Origin: Candidatus Accumulibacter cognatus
Lineage (GTDB): Bacteria > Pseudomonadota > Gammaproteobacteria > Burkholderiales > Rhodocyclaceae
Assembly (NCBI GenBank): GCA_013414765.1
Contig: CP058708.1
Span: 186,001-250,000 of the forward strand
Reading direction: 5' to 3'
Length of the DNA stretch: 64,000 bases
The position numbers and the translations under genes were made by a program. The notes under the pieces were generated by a model that did no database searches, had not been told where the DNA came from, and saw only the letters and a program-made list of their open reading frames with translations. Every line of letters begins with the position of its first letter. Positions within the stretch are counted from its first letter, which is position 1. This document shows, in pieces, positions 16,550 through 26,208 of the stretch.

Positions 16550-17511
16550 GTTCCTACCGTGCGCCAGGCTGGCTACCAGGCGGCCACGCCCAGACCCTCT
16601 ACCCCCTGCTGATCCGACCCACCCCCCTGCCCTACCACCGGCAACGCTGGGAGACGCCGGATGGCGACTTCATCGACCTCGACTGGAACCTGGTGCCATC
16701 CTCCACCCTGGATGGTCGCCCCTTGCTGGTGCTTTTTCATGGTCTGGAAGGCAGTTCCGGCAGTCACTACGCAAGCACCCTGATGCACGCCGTCACGGGC
16801 ATTGGCTGGGCAGGCGTGGTGGTGAATTTCCGGGGATGTTCGGGCGAAAGCAATCGCCTGCCGCGCGCCTACCACTCCGGCGACAGCGACGAGATCGACT
16901 GGATCCTGCGGCGTCTGCAAGCATCTTTTCCAGGTTACCCACGCTACGCGGTTGGCGTTTCGCTGGGCGGCAACGCCCTGCTGAAATGGCTCGGCGAACG
17001 CGAGAAGGCTGCCACCGATACCCTGCGGGCGGCGGCCGCGATCAGTGCACCGCTCGACCTCGCCGCTTGCGGTCACGCCCTGGCCAGCGGATTCAACCGC
17101 CTCTACACCCGGCACTTCCTGTACACCCTCAAGCGTCATGCAGCTGACAAACTGCGCCGCTATCCTGGCCTGTTTGACGAACGGCGGATGCGCGCGGCCC
17201 GCAACCTCCATGAATTCGACGAGATCGTCACGGCGCCGCTGCACGGTTTTGCCGGTGCCGACGACTATTGGCGAAGGGCATCGAGCAAACCCTGGCTACC
17301 CGGCATCCGGCTGCCAACGCTGCTGCTCAATGCCCAGAATGACCCCTTCCTGCCGGCACAGACGCTCCCCACTGTCCACCAGGTCGCGGCCAGTGTGCAG
17401 ATTGAATTCCCGCGTCAGGGGGGCCATGTGGGTTTTGTCACCGGTCCCCTGCCGGGACGGCTCGACTGGCTGCCACAGCGCATTCTTGACTATTTTCAGC
17501 ATGAGGTTTGA
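16546..17511 (+). CDS. alpha/beta hydrolase, YheT family
   Basis: 321 residues. Catalytic triad candidates are Ser in GVSLGGNALLK, Asp in NAQNDPFLP and His in GGHVGF; the oxyanion strand is LLVLFHGLEGSSGS. GGHAQTLYP at the N-terminus is typical of YheT/UPF0017. The start appears to be TTG 16546, overlapping the previous stop, because the family N-terminus begins right there and no ATG precedes it. Substrate is unknown; probably an esterase. Confidence 0.87.
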   Translation: MSSYRAPGWLPGGHAQTLYPLLIRPTPLPYHRQRWETPDGDFIDLDWNLVPSSTLDGRPLLVLFHGLEGSSGSHYASTLMHAVTGIGWAGVVVNFRGCSGESNRLPRAYHSGDSDEIDWILRRLQASFPGYPRYAVGVSLGGNALLKWLGEREKAATDTLRAAAAISAPLDLAACGHALASGFNRLYTRHFLYTLKRHAADKLRRYPGLFDERRMRAARNLHEFDEIVTAPLHGFAGADDYWRRASSKPWLPGIRLPTLLLNAQNDPFLPAQTLPTVHQVAASVQIEFPRQGGHVGFVTGPLPGRLDWLPQRILDYFQHEV

Positions 17512-17512
17512 C

Positions 17513-18892
17513 ATGCCTACTCCCCTGCCCGCCGAAATCTTCAAGGCCTACGACATTCGCGGTATCGTCGGCAAGACCCTGACCGCGGACATTGTCCGGC
17601 GCATCGGCCATGGCCTCGGTTCCCTGGCCGTCGAGCGTGGCCAACGCGCGATTGCGGTGGGCCGTGATGGACGCCTGTCCGGACCGGAACTATCGGCGGC
17701 ACTGATGGAAGGCATCCGCATGGCCGGCATCGACAGCATCGACGTCGGCTGCGTGCCGACGCCGGTGGTCTACTTCGCGGCGCATGAACTCGGTTGCCAG
17801 AGCTGCGTGGCCGTCACCGGCAGCCATAATCCGCCCGATTATAATGGTCTGAAAATGGTCATCGGCGGTGAAACCCTGGCCGGCGAAACCATTCAGGAGA
17901 TCCGGCAACGCGTCGACGCCGGCCGGCTCCACCACGCGGCTGGCCAGTCCCGCAGCGCCGACGTTCGTCCTGCCTACCTCGCGCGCATCACCAGCGACGT
18001 TCGCCTGGCACGCCCGCTGAAGATCGTCATCGACTGCGGCAACGGCGTCGCTGGAGGCATCGCCCCGCAGCTCTTTCGCGCACTCGGATGTGAGCTGGTC
18101 GAACTGTTCTGTGAGGTGGATGGGCATTTCCCGAACCACCACCCCGATCCGTCGAAACCCGAGAACCTTCGGGACCTCATCGAAGCGCTCGGCCGCAGCG
18201 GCGCCGAACTTGGACTCGCTTTCGACGGCGATGGTGACCGCCTCGGCGTCGTCACCTGCGATGGCGAGATCATCTACCCCGATCGCCAACTGATGCTCTT
18301 TGCCGCCGACGTGCTCGGCCGCTGTCCAGGACAGGCGATCATCTATGATGTCAAATGCACGCGCCGGCTGGCGCCATGGATTCGCCAGCATGGCGGCGAA
18401 CCGCTGATGTGGAAAACCGGACACGCGCTGGTCAAAGCCAAACTCAAGGAAACCGGTGCGCCGCTGGCCGGCGAAATGAGCGGCCACATGTTCTTCAAGG
18501 AACGCTGGTTCGGCTTCGACGATGGCCTCTACGCGGGTGCCCGACTGCTCGAGATCCTCGCCCGCGCAGTCGATGCCAACACCGTGCTGAAGGCGCTGCC
18601 CGACAGCAGCTCAACGCCGGAACTGAACATCGCCATGCAGGAAGGCGAGCCCCTGGCGCTGATCGACGAACTGCGGCGACAGGCACACTTCGAGGGGGCA
18701 CGCGAGATCATCACCATCGATGGCCTGCGCGTCGAGTACGCGGATGGCTTCGGACTGGCGCGGCCGTCGAATACCACACCGGTGGTCGTGCTCCGTTTCG
18801 AAGCCGACGACAAAGAAGCTTTGGAACGTATTCAGGGTGATTTCCGCCGCGTCCTCAATACCACCCGCCCCGGCCTGGTGCTGCCGTTCTGA
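17513..18892 (+). CDS. algC: phosphomannomutase/phosphoglucomutase (AlgC type)
   Basis: 459 residues, four-domain alpha-D-phosphohexomutase. The phosphoserine is S104 in VTGSHNPPDYNG, the metal loop is DGDGDRLG (near 240), the sugar-binding loop is GEMSGHMFF and the phosphate-binding loop RPSNTTP near the C-terminus. It interconverts mannose/glucose 1- and 6-phosphates, feeding LPS and exopolysaccharide sugar nucleotides, which fits the adjacent waaF. ATG 17513 lies one base after the upstream stop. Confidence 0.93.
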   Translation: MPTPLPAEIFKAYDIRGIVGKTLTADIVRRIGHGLGSLAVERGQRAIAVGRDGRLSGPELSAALMEGIRMAGIDSIDVGCVPTPVVYFAAHELGCQSCVAVTGSHNPPDYNGLKMVIGGETLAGETIQEIRQRVDAGRLHHAAGQSRSADVRPAYLARITSDVRLARPLKIVIDCGNGVAGGIAPQLFRALGCELVELFCEVDGHFPNHHPDPSKPENLRDLIEALGRSGAELGLAFDGDGDRLGVVTCDGEIIYPDRQLMLFAADVLGRCPGQAIIYDVKCTRRLAPWIRQHGGEPLMWKTGHALVKAKLKETGAPLAGEMSGHMFFKERWFGFDDGLYAGARLLEILARAVDANTVLKALPDSSSTPELNIAMQEGEPLALIDELRRQAHFEGAREIITIDGLRVEYADGFGLARPSNTTPVVVLRFEADDKEALERIQGDFRRVLNTTRPGLVLPF

Positions 18893-18905
18893 CGCGCAAG
18901 CCCCG

Positions 18906-20174
18906 ATGACAGACCATCAATCGCTCAAGAACGCCTTTCTGTTCCGGCAGCCGATTCTCAACCGGCAGCAGGAACTCGCCGGCTACCAGCTATCGTTCGG
19001 AAGCAGCGCCGCGATGACCGCGCCCCCCGCCGGTGCGGCTGCCGCGCTATGCGCTGCCTATTCCGAACTGGGCATGCAGAGTGCGCTCGGTCACAGTTGT
19101 GCATTCATTGGCATCGACACCGAATTTCTGCAACAGGAGGCGATCGAATTGCTGCCGCCGGCCGGCGTGGTCCTCGAACTGTTGCTCGACGGCGCCGCCG
19201 ACAGGGCAACACTGACGCGTTGCCAGAGCCTGCGCGCACGCGGCTATACGCTGGCACTGCCCGACTACCGAGGCATCGACGACCGCAGTCGACCGCTGTT
19301 GCCGATGGTCGGAGTCATCAAGATCGATGTTGACGCTGCCGACGCCAGCCAACTCCGGGATCTCGCCGGCTCGCTGCGCAAGCTGCCGATCACGCTGCTG
19401 GCGCAGGGTGTGGGCAGCAGCGAGCAGATGGAGCATTGTCGCAGCCTCGGCTTTGAACTATTTCAGGGTCGCTACTTCGCGCAGGCCGAAATCGTCAGTG
19501 GTCGCCGCCTCTCGGCCTCGCAGGCGGCACTGATTCAACTGGTCAACCTCGTCGGGCGTGATGTCGAGACCGCGCTGATCGAGGATGCCTTCAAGCACGA
19601 GCCCGCGCTGACGCTCAACCTGCTGCGGGTGGTCAACACGGTCGGATGTCGAGGTAGCCGCCTCGCGCAGCCGGTGACCTCGCTGCGGCATGCGATTACC
19701 CTGTTCGGACGCCGCCAGTTGCAGCGCTGGCTGTCGCTGCTGCTGCTGGCCCCCCCCGGCCAGGCGGCCGACCCTTCCCGCTCACCCCTGCTGCAAGTGG
19801 CCGCCCTGCGCGGCCGGATGATGGAATTGTTGATCGAGCCTGGTCTGCAAGGCAATCACCGACACTTGAGCGAACTGGCTTTCATCACCGGCATCCTGTC
19901 GATGATGCCGGTTGCGCTCGGTCTGCCGATCGAGGAAATCCTCGAACAGATTGCCGTCGAACGTGACGTTCGCAACGCGCTCTGCGAGCATGGCGGTCTG
20001 CTCGGAAACATCCTGGCCCTGCTCGAAAGCTTCGACAACGACGATGCACCGGGCTGTGACCGGCTGCTGTCAACCCTGCCCGGCCACTTCGACCATCAAA
20101 CCCTGAATACCTGCCTGAGCATCGCGCTGCGCTGGTTGAACGGCGGCAGCGATACCGTGCGCGGTCACGATTGA
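18906..20174 (+). CDS. EAL-like/HDOD signalling protein (YuxH type)
   Basis: 422 residues. An N-terminal degenerate EAL domain (about 1-200: FRQPILNRQQELAGYQL, then LLLDGAAD where active enzymes carry EAL/EVL plus catalytic acids, and LAQGVGSSEQMEHCRSLGFELFQG) is followed by an HDOD domain (about 205-400). Missing catalytic residues suggest it does not hydrolyse c-di-GMP. YuxH-type proteins are signalling adaptors. The last codons abut an IS630 element, so the C-terminus may be altered by insertion. Confidence 0.85.
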   Translation: MTDHQSLKNAFLFRQPILNRQQELAGYQLSFGSSAAMTAPPAGAAAALCAAYSELGMQSALGHSCAFIGIDTEFLQQEAIELLPPAGVVLELLLDGAADRATLTRCQSLRARGYTLALPDYRGIDDRSRPLLPMVGVIKIDVDAADASQLRDLAGSLRKLPITLLAQGVGSSEQMEHCRSLGFELFQGRYFAQAEIVSGRRLSASQAALIQLVNLVGRDVETALIEDAFKHEPALTLNLLRVVNTVGCRGSRLAQPVTSLRHAITLFGRRQLQRWLSLLLLAPPGQAADPSRSPLLQVAALRGRMMELLIEPGLQGNHRHLSELAFITGILSMMPVALGLPIEEILEQIAVERDVRNALCEHGGLLGNILALLESFDNDDAPGCDRLLSTLPGHFDHQTLNTCLSIALRWLNGGSDTVRGHD

Positions 20175-20745
20175 ATCTTCTGGAAGGTTTGGAAGTTCAG
20201 GGTCAATAGGGACTGTAGCGCCTTGGCGTGGATGGTGTGGGTATCTTGCAAGCAGCGTTCGATGGCCGTCGTGAAGGAATGGAAGTCGGGGTAGTACTTG
20301 GCGTAGAGGCACTGCTTTTTGACGAACTTCCACAAACGCTCGATGAGGTTCAAATTTGGGGAGTAGGTGGGTAAAAAGAGCAACTCGATCTTCAGTTTCT
20401 CGGCGCAGGTTTTCACCAACGCACAACGCTGATAGCGGGCGTTGTCCAGGACGACCGTCATAGGCAGCGTGGGCCGTAGGGTAACCAGTTTCTCCAGCAA
20501 AGCACAGACGCTGAGCGAATTGATGTAGGTGGAATTGACGACGGTGACGACCTCTTTGGTGACGGCGTCGAGCGCACCCAGTACGTTGAAGCGCTGCCGG
20601 CCCGAGGGCGCCTTGATCCAGACCCGAGCAAGGCACCACACCACCGACAGGAAGGCGCCCAAGACAAAGTGTGCCGCGTCTACGAAGAACACGGCACGTT
20701 GGCCCGCTTGGGCTTCTGCCAAACGCGGTTCAAGTTCTTTTTTTT
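20165..20745 (-). CDS. IS630-family transposase, catalytic half (orfB, reached by -1 frameshift)
   Basis: DDE superfamily domain: first Asp in VFFVDAAHFVLG, second Asp in MTVVLDNARYQ, Glu in SPNLNLIERLWKFVKK. The frame joins orfA at an A8 run on the minus strand (20738-20745), where a ribosome reading A-AAA-AAG can slip back one base to read KELEPRLAEAQAG. There is an in-frame ATG at 20722 but fusion by frameshifting is the usual way in this family. The C-terminus (LLTLNFQTFQ) is typical; its stop lies inside the 3' end of the convergent EAL/HDOD gene. Confidence 0.88.
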
Positions 20746-21262
20746 AAAGGCTTCCTGGACCTCGGGATCCGCCTTGGCCGGCAGGGTGCCGGTCTTCAGG
20801 CGTCTCATCCCGCACTTCTCTCGCAGGAAAAGCCGCACCTGAGTCGGCGAGCGGCTCAAACCCGTGAGCTTTCTGATCGCATCCACGGCCTCATGGATCG
20901 AAGCCGGCGGATGGGTGAGAAAATAAGCCCCGATCGTCTCCTGATGCGCCACCAGTTCGCTCTGCGGCCGACGGAAATGCAGTTCCTTCAGCCCGGCGAC
21001 GCCGCCCTCCACATACTGCTGGAGGTAGGTGCGAAGCGTCTTGCCGCTCACGCCCGCGAGCCGCGCGATATCTTGATGCGCAAGCCCCTGGCTTTTCAGC
21101 CACAGCGCTTCCATCTTGCGTCGCACGTGGGGATGCGGATGGTGAAATCGCTCGTGCTCTAAGGCGTCCGCCTCCGCCGGGGTAAAGGTCAGTCTCAGCA
21201 TCGCAGCCTGTCCCTACAGAAAGCAATGCTCGAATTCTACAGCCCATTACACCAGACAGTTA
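20175..21262 (-). mobile_element. IS630-family insertion sequence
   Basis: Holds orfA and orfB of one transposase. Candidate imperfect ends share AAT(A)GGG(A)CTGTAG, at about 20198-20219 on the left and, inverted, about 21236-21257 on the right; these would leave the last orfB codons outside, so the exact boundaries are uncertain. IS630 elements insert at TA dinucleotides. It separates the EAL/HDOD gene from the Nudix/threonine aldolase group. Confidence 0.75.
20680..21201 (-). CDS. IS630-family transposase, DNA-binding half (orfA)
   Basis: 173 residues: N-terminal helix-turn-helix (QDIARLAGVSGKTLRTYLQQY), a second winged-helix region (PASIHEAVDAIRKLTGLSRSPTQVRLFLRE) and a linker running into the A8 slippery site. 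If no frameshift occurs it ends as a short DNA-binding protein that could act as a transposition inhibitor. Confidence 0.88.
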   Translation of the reverse strand: MLRLTFTPAEADALEHERFHHPHPHVRRKMEALWLKSQGLAHQDIARLAGVSGKTLRTYLQQYVEGGVAGLKELHFRRPQSELVAHQETIGAYFLTHPPASIHEAVDAIRKLTGLSRSPTQVRLFLREKCGMRRLKTGTLPAKADPEVQEAFKKKNLNRVWQKPKRANVPCSS

Positions 21263-21294
21263 AAGTCGTTTGTTACCTATTTCAGTAGAGTAGC

Positions 21295-21783
21295 TCATCC
21301 GACCCCTCGCCGAGCCAGCCAGTCGCTGACCGCCAGGCCAGTCCCAAAGTCCCAGGCCTTGAGCTTTTCTGGGGCGATCAGCCGGATCTCGGCAAGTTCC
21401 TCGTTCAGCCGGATCTCGCCTTCAGCGAGTACATGGTAGGCAATGATCACTTCGTGTTTGCGCGCAAACGGATAGACGCCAATCAGCGTCACCGCCGTGG
21501 CGTCGAGGCCGAGTTCTTCCTTGACCTCGCGCGCAACGCCGGCGGCCGGCGCTTCGTCGCGCTCGAGAAAACCCGTGATCAGGCCGAAAGCGCCGGCCGT
21601 CCAGGCGTGGTTGCGCGCCAGCACGATCTGCTCCCGGTATTCGACCAGCGCCGCCAGCACCGGTGCCGGATTGTCCCAATGAACGAAACCGCAGTCGGCA
21701 CGGCAATGGCTCCGCGGCAGACCGCCGACCGCACGCATCTCCAGTCCGGCACCGCAGAGCGGACAGAAACGCCAGGAGCTCAA
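21295..21783 (-). CDS. Nudix hydrolase with N-terminal zinc ribbon
   Basis: About 162 residues. A zinc ribbon (FCPLCG, then CRADCGF) precedes the Nudix box GFLERDEAPAAGVAREVKEELGL. The arrangement resembles a shortened NudC, suggesting NADH or capped-RNA-type substrates, but the family is broad. The start is most likely TTG 21783, which overlaps the threonine aldolase stop (TTGA). A longer frame upstream is only shadow of the aldolase. Confidence 0.82.
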   Translation of the reverse strand: MSSWRFCPLCGAGLEMRAVGGLPRSHCRADCGFVHWDNPAPVLAALVEYREQIVLARNHAWTAGAFGLITGFLERDEAPAAGVAREVKEELGLDATAVTLIGVYPFARKHEVIIAYHVLAEGEIRLNEELAEIRLIAPEKLKAWDFGTGLAVSDWLARRGVG

Positions 21784-22844
21784 GCGGACTCCGCCGCCAA
21801 CTCGCGGATGTCGGCGAGCAGACGATCGACGGTCTCCGGCGCGGTATCCCAGCCACACATGAAACGCGCGCCGCCGGCGGCGATGAAGTTGTAGAACAAC
21901 CAGCCGCGCGCGCGCAGGCCGGCCTCGATACGGCCGGGCAGGCGCACAAAGACACCGTTGGCCTGCACCGGGAACAGCGCCGGCAGGCCGGTGCCTTCAG
22001 CCAGACCGGCCGCCAGACGCCGCGCCATCGCATTGGCGTGCGCGGCGTGCCGCAACCAGGCACCGTTTTCGAGGATGCCGAGCCAGGGAGCGGAAAGGAA
22101 GCGCATCTTCGACGCCAGTTGGCCGGCCTGTTTGCAGCGATAGGAAAAATCGTCCGACAGCTTTCGGTCGAAAAAGACGACGGCCTCGCCGACCGGCAGG
22201 CCCATCTTGGTGCCGCCGAAGCACAGCACATCGACGCCGGCCCGCCAGCTCACTTCCGCCGGACTCAGACCGAGACCGGCGACGGCATTGGCAAAGCGGG
22301 CGCCGTCCATGTGCACGCGCAGGCCATGCGCGCGTGCCGTATCGGCGATCGCCCGCAGTTCGTCGGGACGATACACGGTGCCGACCTCGGTTGCCTGTGT
22401 CAGGGTCACCACCTTCGGCTTGGGATAGTGGATGTCACTGCGCCGGGTCACGACTTCGACAATCGCCTCCGGCGTCAGCTTGCCCTGCTCGCCGGCTACC
22501 GCCAACAGCGTGGCGCCATTGGAGAAGAACTGCGGCGCCCCACATTCGTCGGTGTCAACATGCGCCAGTTGATGGCAGATCACGCTGTGGTAAGGCTGGC
22601 ACAGTGCCGCCAGCGCGAGCGAGTTGGCCGCCGTCCCGTTGAAGACGAAGTACACGTCGCAGTCGGTCTCGAACAATTCGCGCAAACGATCGGCCACCCG
22701 CAAGGTCCACTCGTCGTCGCCATACGAACGGACATGCCCATCGTTGGCCGCCAGTAGCGCGGCGAGCGCCTCCGGACAAATGCCGGCGTAGTTGTCACTG
22801 GCAAAGTGCTGCATCGCCGGGCTTCGTCCCTGGTTGGCATTCAT
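21780..22844 (-). CDS. ltaE: low-specificity L-threonine aldolase
   Basis: 354 residues, fold-type I PLP enzyme. The PLP lysine is K213 in CFGGTKMG, the cofactor Asp is in VHMDGARFANA, and the N-terminal FASDNYAGICPEAL is diagnostic. It cleaves threonine or allo-threonine to glycine and acetaldehyde. The ATG overlaps the stop of the vapC reading frame (ATGA). The Nudix gene follows by TTGA overlap, so vapBC-ltaE-nudix may be one transcript. Confidence 0.92.
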   Translation of the reverse strand: MNANQGRSPAMQHFASDNYAGICPEALAALLAANDGHVRSYGDDEWTLRVADRLRELFETDCDVYFVFNGTAANSLALAALCQPYHSVICHQLAHVDTDECGAPQFFSNGATLLAVAGEQGKLTPEAIVEVVTRRSDIHYPKPKVVTLTQATEVGTVYRPDELRAIADTARAHGLRVHMDGARFANAVAGLGLSPAEVSWRAGVDVLCFGGTKMGLPVGEAVVFFDRKLSDDFSYRCKQAGQLASKMRFLSAPWLGILENGAWLRHAAHANAMARRLAAGLAEGTGLPALFPVQANGVFVRLPGRIEAGLRARGWLFYNFIAAGGARFMCGWDTAPETVDRLLADIRELAAESA

Positions 22845-23223
22845 GGAACAAACCGTTCCCTATCCAGACCATCAATGATGGAAAAATGTTTGGCGTTTGC
22901 GGTCAACAGGGTAAGGCCATGATCGAGGGCAGTTGCTGCGATCAGTGCATCGGCCAACTGCAAGCCGCCGGATAGAGCGTAGGTGTCGATCAAGGTAGTG
23001 GCCTGTTTGGAGATGGCGGGGTCAGCGGCAACACATCGCTATCCCGCTGCGCCAGCCCCCGTTTGAGCCGCTGCAATTCATCCTTGCTGCGGCATCCTTG
23101 CGCCAGTTCCAAGTAGGTCACAACGGAAAGCCGCCAAGGATGAATGAGGTCAAGACGGGCTTTGGCTCCGACGTGGCCTCTCGTTAGCCAGATCAGCACA
23201 TCCGAGTCAATCAGAAAGGTCAC
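22841..23223 (-). pseudogene. vapC: VapC-type PIN-domain toxin, frameshifted
   Basis: The first half reads MTFLIDSDVLIWL (catalytic Asp) and VVTYLELAQGC (catalytic Glu). A one-base deletion in the GGCGGGG stretch around 23013-23020 then sends the frame to an early stop at 22990. In the next frame the normal second half continues: LQLADALIAATALDHGLTLL and TANAKHFSIIDGL, holding the remaining acidic residues. The intact protein would be about 127 residues. Either an inactivated toxin or a base-calling error. Confidence 0.82.
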
Positions 23224-23229
23224 GGCTGC

Positions 23230-23451
23230 TCAGAAACGCGGCGCACGCAGCGTGCCGACATAAGCTTGCACGTCAGCCATATCCTCGCGGTCGCGCCACA
23301 TCCCGAACAGTGGATCGTCTTCTACCGCCACGCCGACGGCTTGCTCCTCAATCCGAATGGTGAGGCGGGCATTCTCGGGAACCGCCAGCCTGTTCCGCCA
23401 AGCCTCGGGAAGTTCGCTGATTTTCACATTCTCGATGACAAGAGCACTCAT
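23230..23451 (-). CDS. vapB: VapB-type antitoxin
   Basis: 73 residues starting MSALVIENVKISELPEAW, with an AbrB/PHD-like DNA-binding N-terminus and an acidic toxin-wrapping tail (DDPLFGMWRDREDMADV). GGAG lies 6 nt before ATG 23451; an upstream ATG at 23463 lacks one. Six bases separate it from vapC. With the toxin frameshifted, the antitoxin may still autoregulate. Confidence 0.82.
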   Translation of the reverse strand: MSALVIENVKISELPEAWRNRLAVPENARLTIRIEEQAVGVAVEDDPLFGMWRDREDMADVQAYVGTLRAPRF

Positions 23452-23483
23452 CCGGTTCTCCATTCGGCCATTTCAGTTCCGGG

Positions 23484-26108
23484 TCACAAGCGTTGCTCTA
23501 CCCAGGCGCGCACCGACGCCAGTGCCATCGGCACGCCAGCCACATCGTTGCCGCCGGCCTGCGCCATGTCCGCACGACCGCCGCCCTTGCCGCCAAGCTG
23601 TCGGGCAACCATGTTCACCAGTTCGCCGGCCTTGACCCTGCCGGTCAGATCGGCGGTGACGCCGGCGACCAGCGTCACCTTGCCGTCATTGGTCGAAGCC
23701 AGAACGACGGCGGCGCTCTGCAGCTTGTCGCGCAACTTGTCGATGGTCGAGCGCAAGGCGTTGACGTCGGCGCCGTCCATGAGCGCGGCGACGACCCTGC
23801 TACCCTTGACTTCGACCGCCTGCGCGAGCAGCTCGTCGCCTTGCGCCGAGGCGAGCTTCGCCTTGAGGCGGGCCAGATCCCTTTCCAGCGAGCGAACATT
23901 GTCGAGAACCTGCGCGAGCTTGACCGGCACCTCGGCAAGCGGCACCTTGAACGCCGCCGCCGCATCGGCCAGCATCGCCTGCTGCTGCTGAACGAGCGCC
24001 AGCGCGGTGTCACCGGTGACCGCCTCGACGCGGCGGACGCCGGCGGCGACGCCGGTTTCGGCGACGATCTTGAACAGGCCGATGTCGCCGCTGCGCCGGA
24101 CGTGCACGCCACCGCAGAGTTCCTTCGACGAACCGATCGTCAGCACCCGCACTTCGTCGCCGTACTTCTCGCCGAAGAGCATCATCGCCCCTGAGCGCTG
24201 CGCTTCCTCGATCGGCATGATGCGTGCCTCGGCGGCGGCATTGGCAAGAATCTCGTGATTGACGATGGTCTCGACACGACGAATCTCGTCGGCGCTCATC
24301 GGCGCGTTGTGCGCAAAGTCGAAACGCGTTTTCTCGGCGTCGACCAGCGAGCCTTTCTGCTGTACATGGCCGCCGAGCACCTCGCGCAGCGCCTTGTGCA
24401 TCAGGTGCGTCGCCGAGTGGTTGCGCACGGTGCGCGCGCGCGCCAGCCCGTCCACCCGGGCGGAAACCTGCTCGCCAACGCTGATCAGCCCGGTCCTGAC
24501 GACGCCCTGATGACCAAAGACGGTGGCCTGGATCTTCTGCGTGTCCTCGACCGCGAAAATCCCCTGTCCGCCCTGCAGGAGGCCGCGATCGCCGACCTGG
24601 CCGCCCGATTCGGCGTAGAACGGCGTTTCGTCCAGGACGATGACGCCGAGTTCGCCTTCCCTGAGCTGCTCGACCGGACTGCCGTCGCGGTACAGCGCCA
24701 GAACCTTGCCGTTGAACTCGGTTGCCTCGTAACCATGAAAGGTCGTCGCCGGTCCCTGGTAATCGAGTGCCGCTGCCATCCTGAACTTGCCGGCGGCGCG
24801 CGCCTGTTCCTTCTGGTGCGCCATCGCCGCGTCAAAGGCGGCCACATCGACGCTGACGCCGCGTTCACGGCAGACGTCGGCGGTCAGATCGAGCGGAAAA
24901 CCGAAGGTATCGTGCAGCTTGAAGGCGGTGTTGCCGTTGAAGACGGTTGCGCTCCCGCCCTGCATGGCGGCGAGCTCGCCTTCGAGGATGCTCATGCCGT
25001 GCTCGATGGTCTCGAAGAAACGCCCCTCTTCCTGGCTCAGCACCTCGCTGACGCGCGCCTCGTTGCGCGCCAGTTCGGGGTAGGCGGCGCCCATTTCGAC
25101 CACCAGATCAGGCAGCATGCGGTGGAAGAAGGCTGCCCGCGCGCCGAGTTTGTAGCCGTGCCGGATGGCGCGCCGGATGATGCGCCGCAGGACATAGCCC
25201 CGCCCCTCGTTGCCGGGAATCACCCCGTCGGAGATCAGGAAGGCGCAGGCGCGGATGTGATCGGCCAGCACCCGCAGCGAGGGGCTGTCGAGGTCGGCGG
25301 ACGACGTCTCGCGCGCGGCGGCAGCGATCAGGCGGACGAACAGGTCGATCTCGTAATTGCTATGGACATGCTGCAGCACCGCTGCCGTCCGCTCCAGCCC
25401 CATGCCGGTATCGACCGACGGCTTGGGCAGCGGGTGCATGACGCCGGCCTCGTCGCGGTTGAACTGCATGAAGACGTTGTTCCAGATCTCGATGTAACGG
25501 TCGCCCTCTTCGTCGGGCGATCCCGGTGGCCCACCGGGAATGCCTTCGCCGTGGTCGTAGAAGATTTCCGTACAGGGTCCGCAGGGACCGGTGTCGCCCA
25601 TCATCCAGAAGTTGTCGGAAGCGTAGCGCGCGCCCTTGTTGTCACCGATGCGCACCACCCGCCCGGCCGGCACGCCGATCTCCCGCGTCCAGATCTCGTA
25701 GGCTTCGTCGTCCTCGGCATAGACCGTCACCCACAGGCGCTCGGCGGGCAGGCCATAGACCTCGACCAGCAGTTCCCAGGCGTAGCGGATCGCGTCGAGC
25801 TTGAAGTAGTCGCCGAACGAGAAATTGCCGAGCATTTCGAAAAAGGTGTGGTGACGCGCGGTGTAGCCGACGTTTTCGAGGTCGTTGTGCTTGCCGCCGG
25901 CACGAACGCATTTCTGCGCGGTGGTCGCGCGCAGGTACGGCCGCTTGTCGAAACCCAGAAAAACGTCCTTGAACTGGTTCATGCCGGCGTTGGTGAACAA
26001 CAGCGTCGGATCGGCATGCGGCACCAGCGAACTCGAGGCGACGATCTGGTGGCCTTTGGAGGCGAAGAACTGCAGGAACTTGTCGCGGATTTCAGCGCTT
26101 GTCATCAT
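23484..26108 (-). CDS. alaS: alanyl-tRNA synthetase
   Basis: 874 residues, full length. Class II catalytic core at the N-terminus ([35 protein letters not shown]), the editing domain with [13 protein letters not shown] and the zinc-binding CGGVH, and a C-terminal C-Ala domain ([15 protein letters not shown]). It charges tRNA Ala in the cytoplasm and edits Ser/Gly. ATG pair at 26108/26105. It stands upstream of vapBC on the same strand. Confidence 0.98.
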   Translation of the reverse strand: MMTSAEIRDKFLQFFASKGHQIVASSSLVPHADPTLLFTNAGMNQFKDVFLGFDKRPYLRATTAQKCVRAGGKHNDLENVGYTARHHTFFEMLGNFSFGDYFKLDAIRYAWELLVEVYGLPAERLWVTVYAEDDEAYEIWTREIGVPAGRVVRIGDNKGARYASDNFWMMGDTGPCGPCTEIFYDHGEGIPGGPPGSPDEEGDRYIEIWNNVFMQFNRDEAGVMHPLPKPSVDTGMGLERTAAVLQHVHSNYEIDLFVRLIAAAARETSSADLDSPSLRVLADHIRACAFLISDGVIPGNEGRGYVLRRIIRRAIRHGYKLGARAAFFHRMLPDLVVEMGAAYPELARNEARVSEVLSQEEGRFFETIEHGMSILEGELAAMQGGSATVFNGNTAFKLHDTFGFPLDLTADVCRERGVSVDVAAFDAAMAHQKEQARAAGKFRMAAALDYQGPATTFHGYEATEFNGKVLALYRDGSPVEQLREGELGVIVLDETPFYAESGGQVGDRGLLQGGQGIFAVEDTQKIQATVFGHQGVVRTGLISVGEQVSARVDGLARARTVRNHSATHLMHKALREVLGGHVQQKGSLVDAEKTRFDFAHNAPMSADEIRRVETIVNHEILANAAAEARIMPIEEAQRSGAMMLFGEKYGDEVRVLTIGSSKELCGGVHVRRSGDIGLFKIVAETGVAAGVRRVEAVTGDTALALVQQQQAMLADAAAAFKVPLAEVPVKLAQVLDNVRSLERDLARLKAKLASAQGDELLAQAVEVKGSRVVAALMDGADVNALRSTIDKLRDKLQSAAVVLASTNDGKVTLVAGVTADLTGRVKAGELVNMVARQLGGKGGGRADMAQAGGNDVAGVPMALASVRAWVEQRL

Positions 26109-26208
26109 GATCCATCCCGCTGTGGGGCTCGTTCGAGGAGCCGCGATTTTAACGTGAAAGTCGGATTCGCGGCCGCCCGATCACCCGGAGGTCGCGGACA
26201 TGACGACG

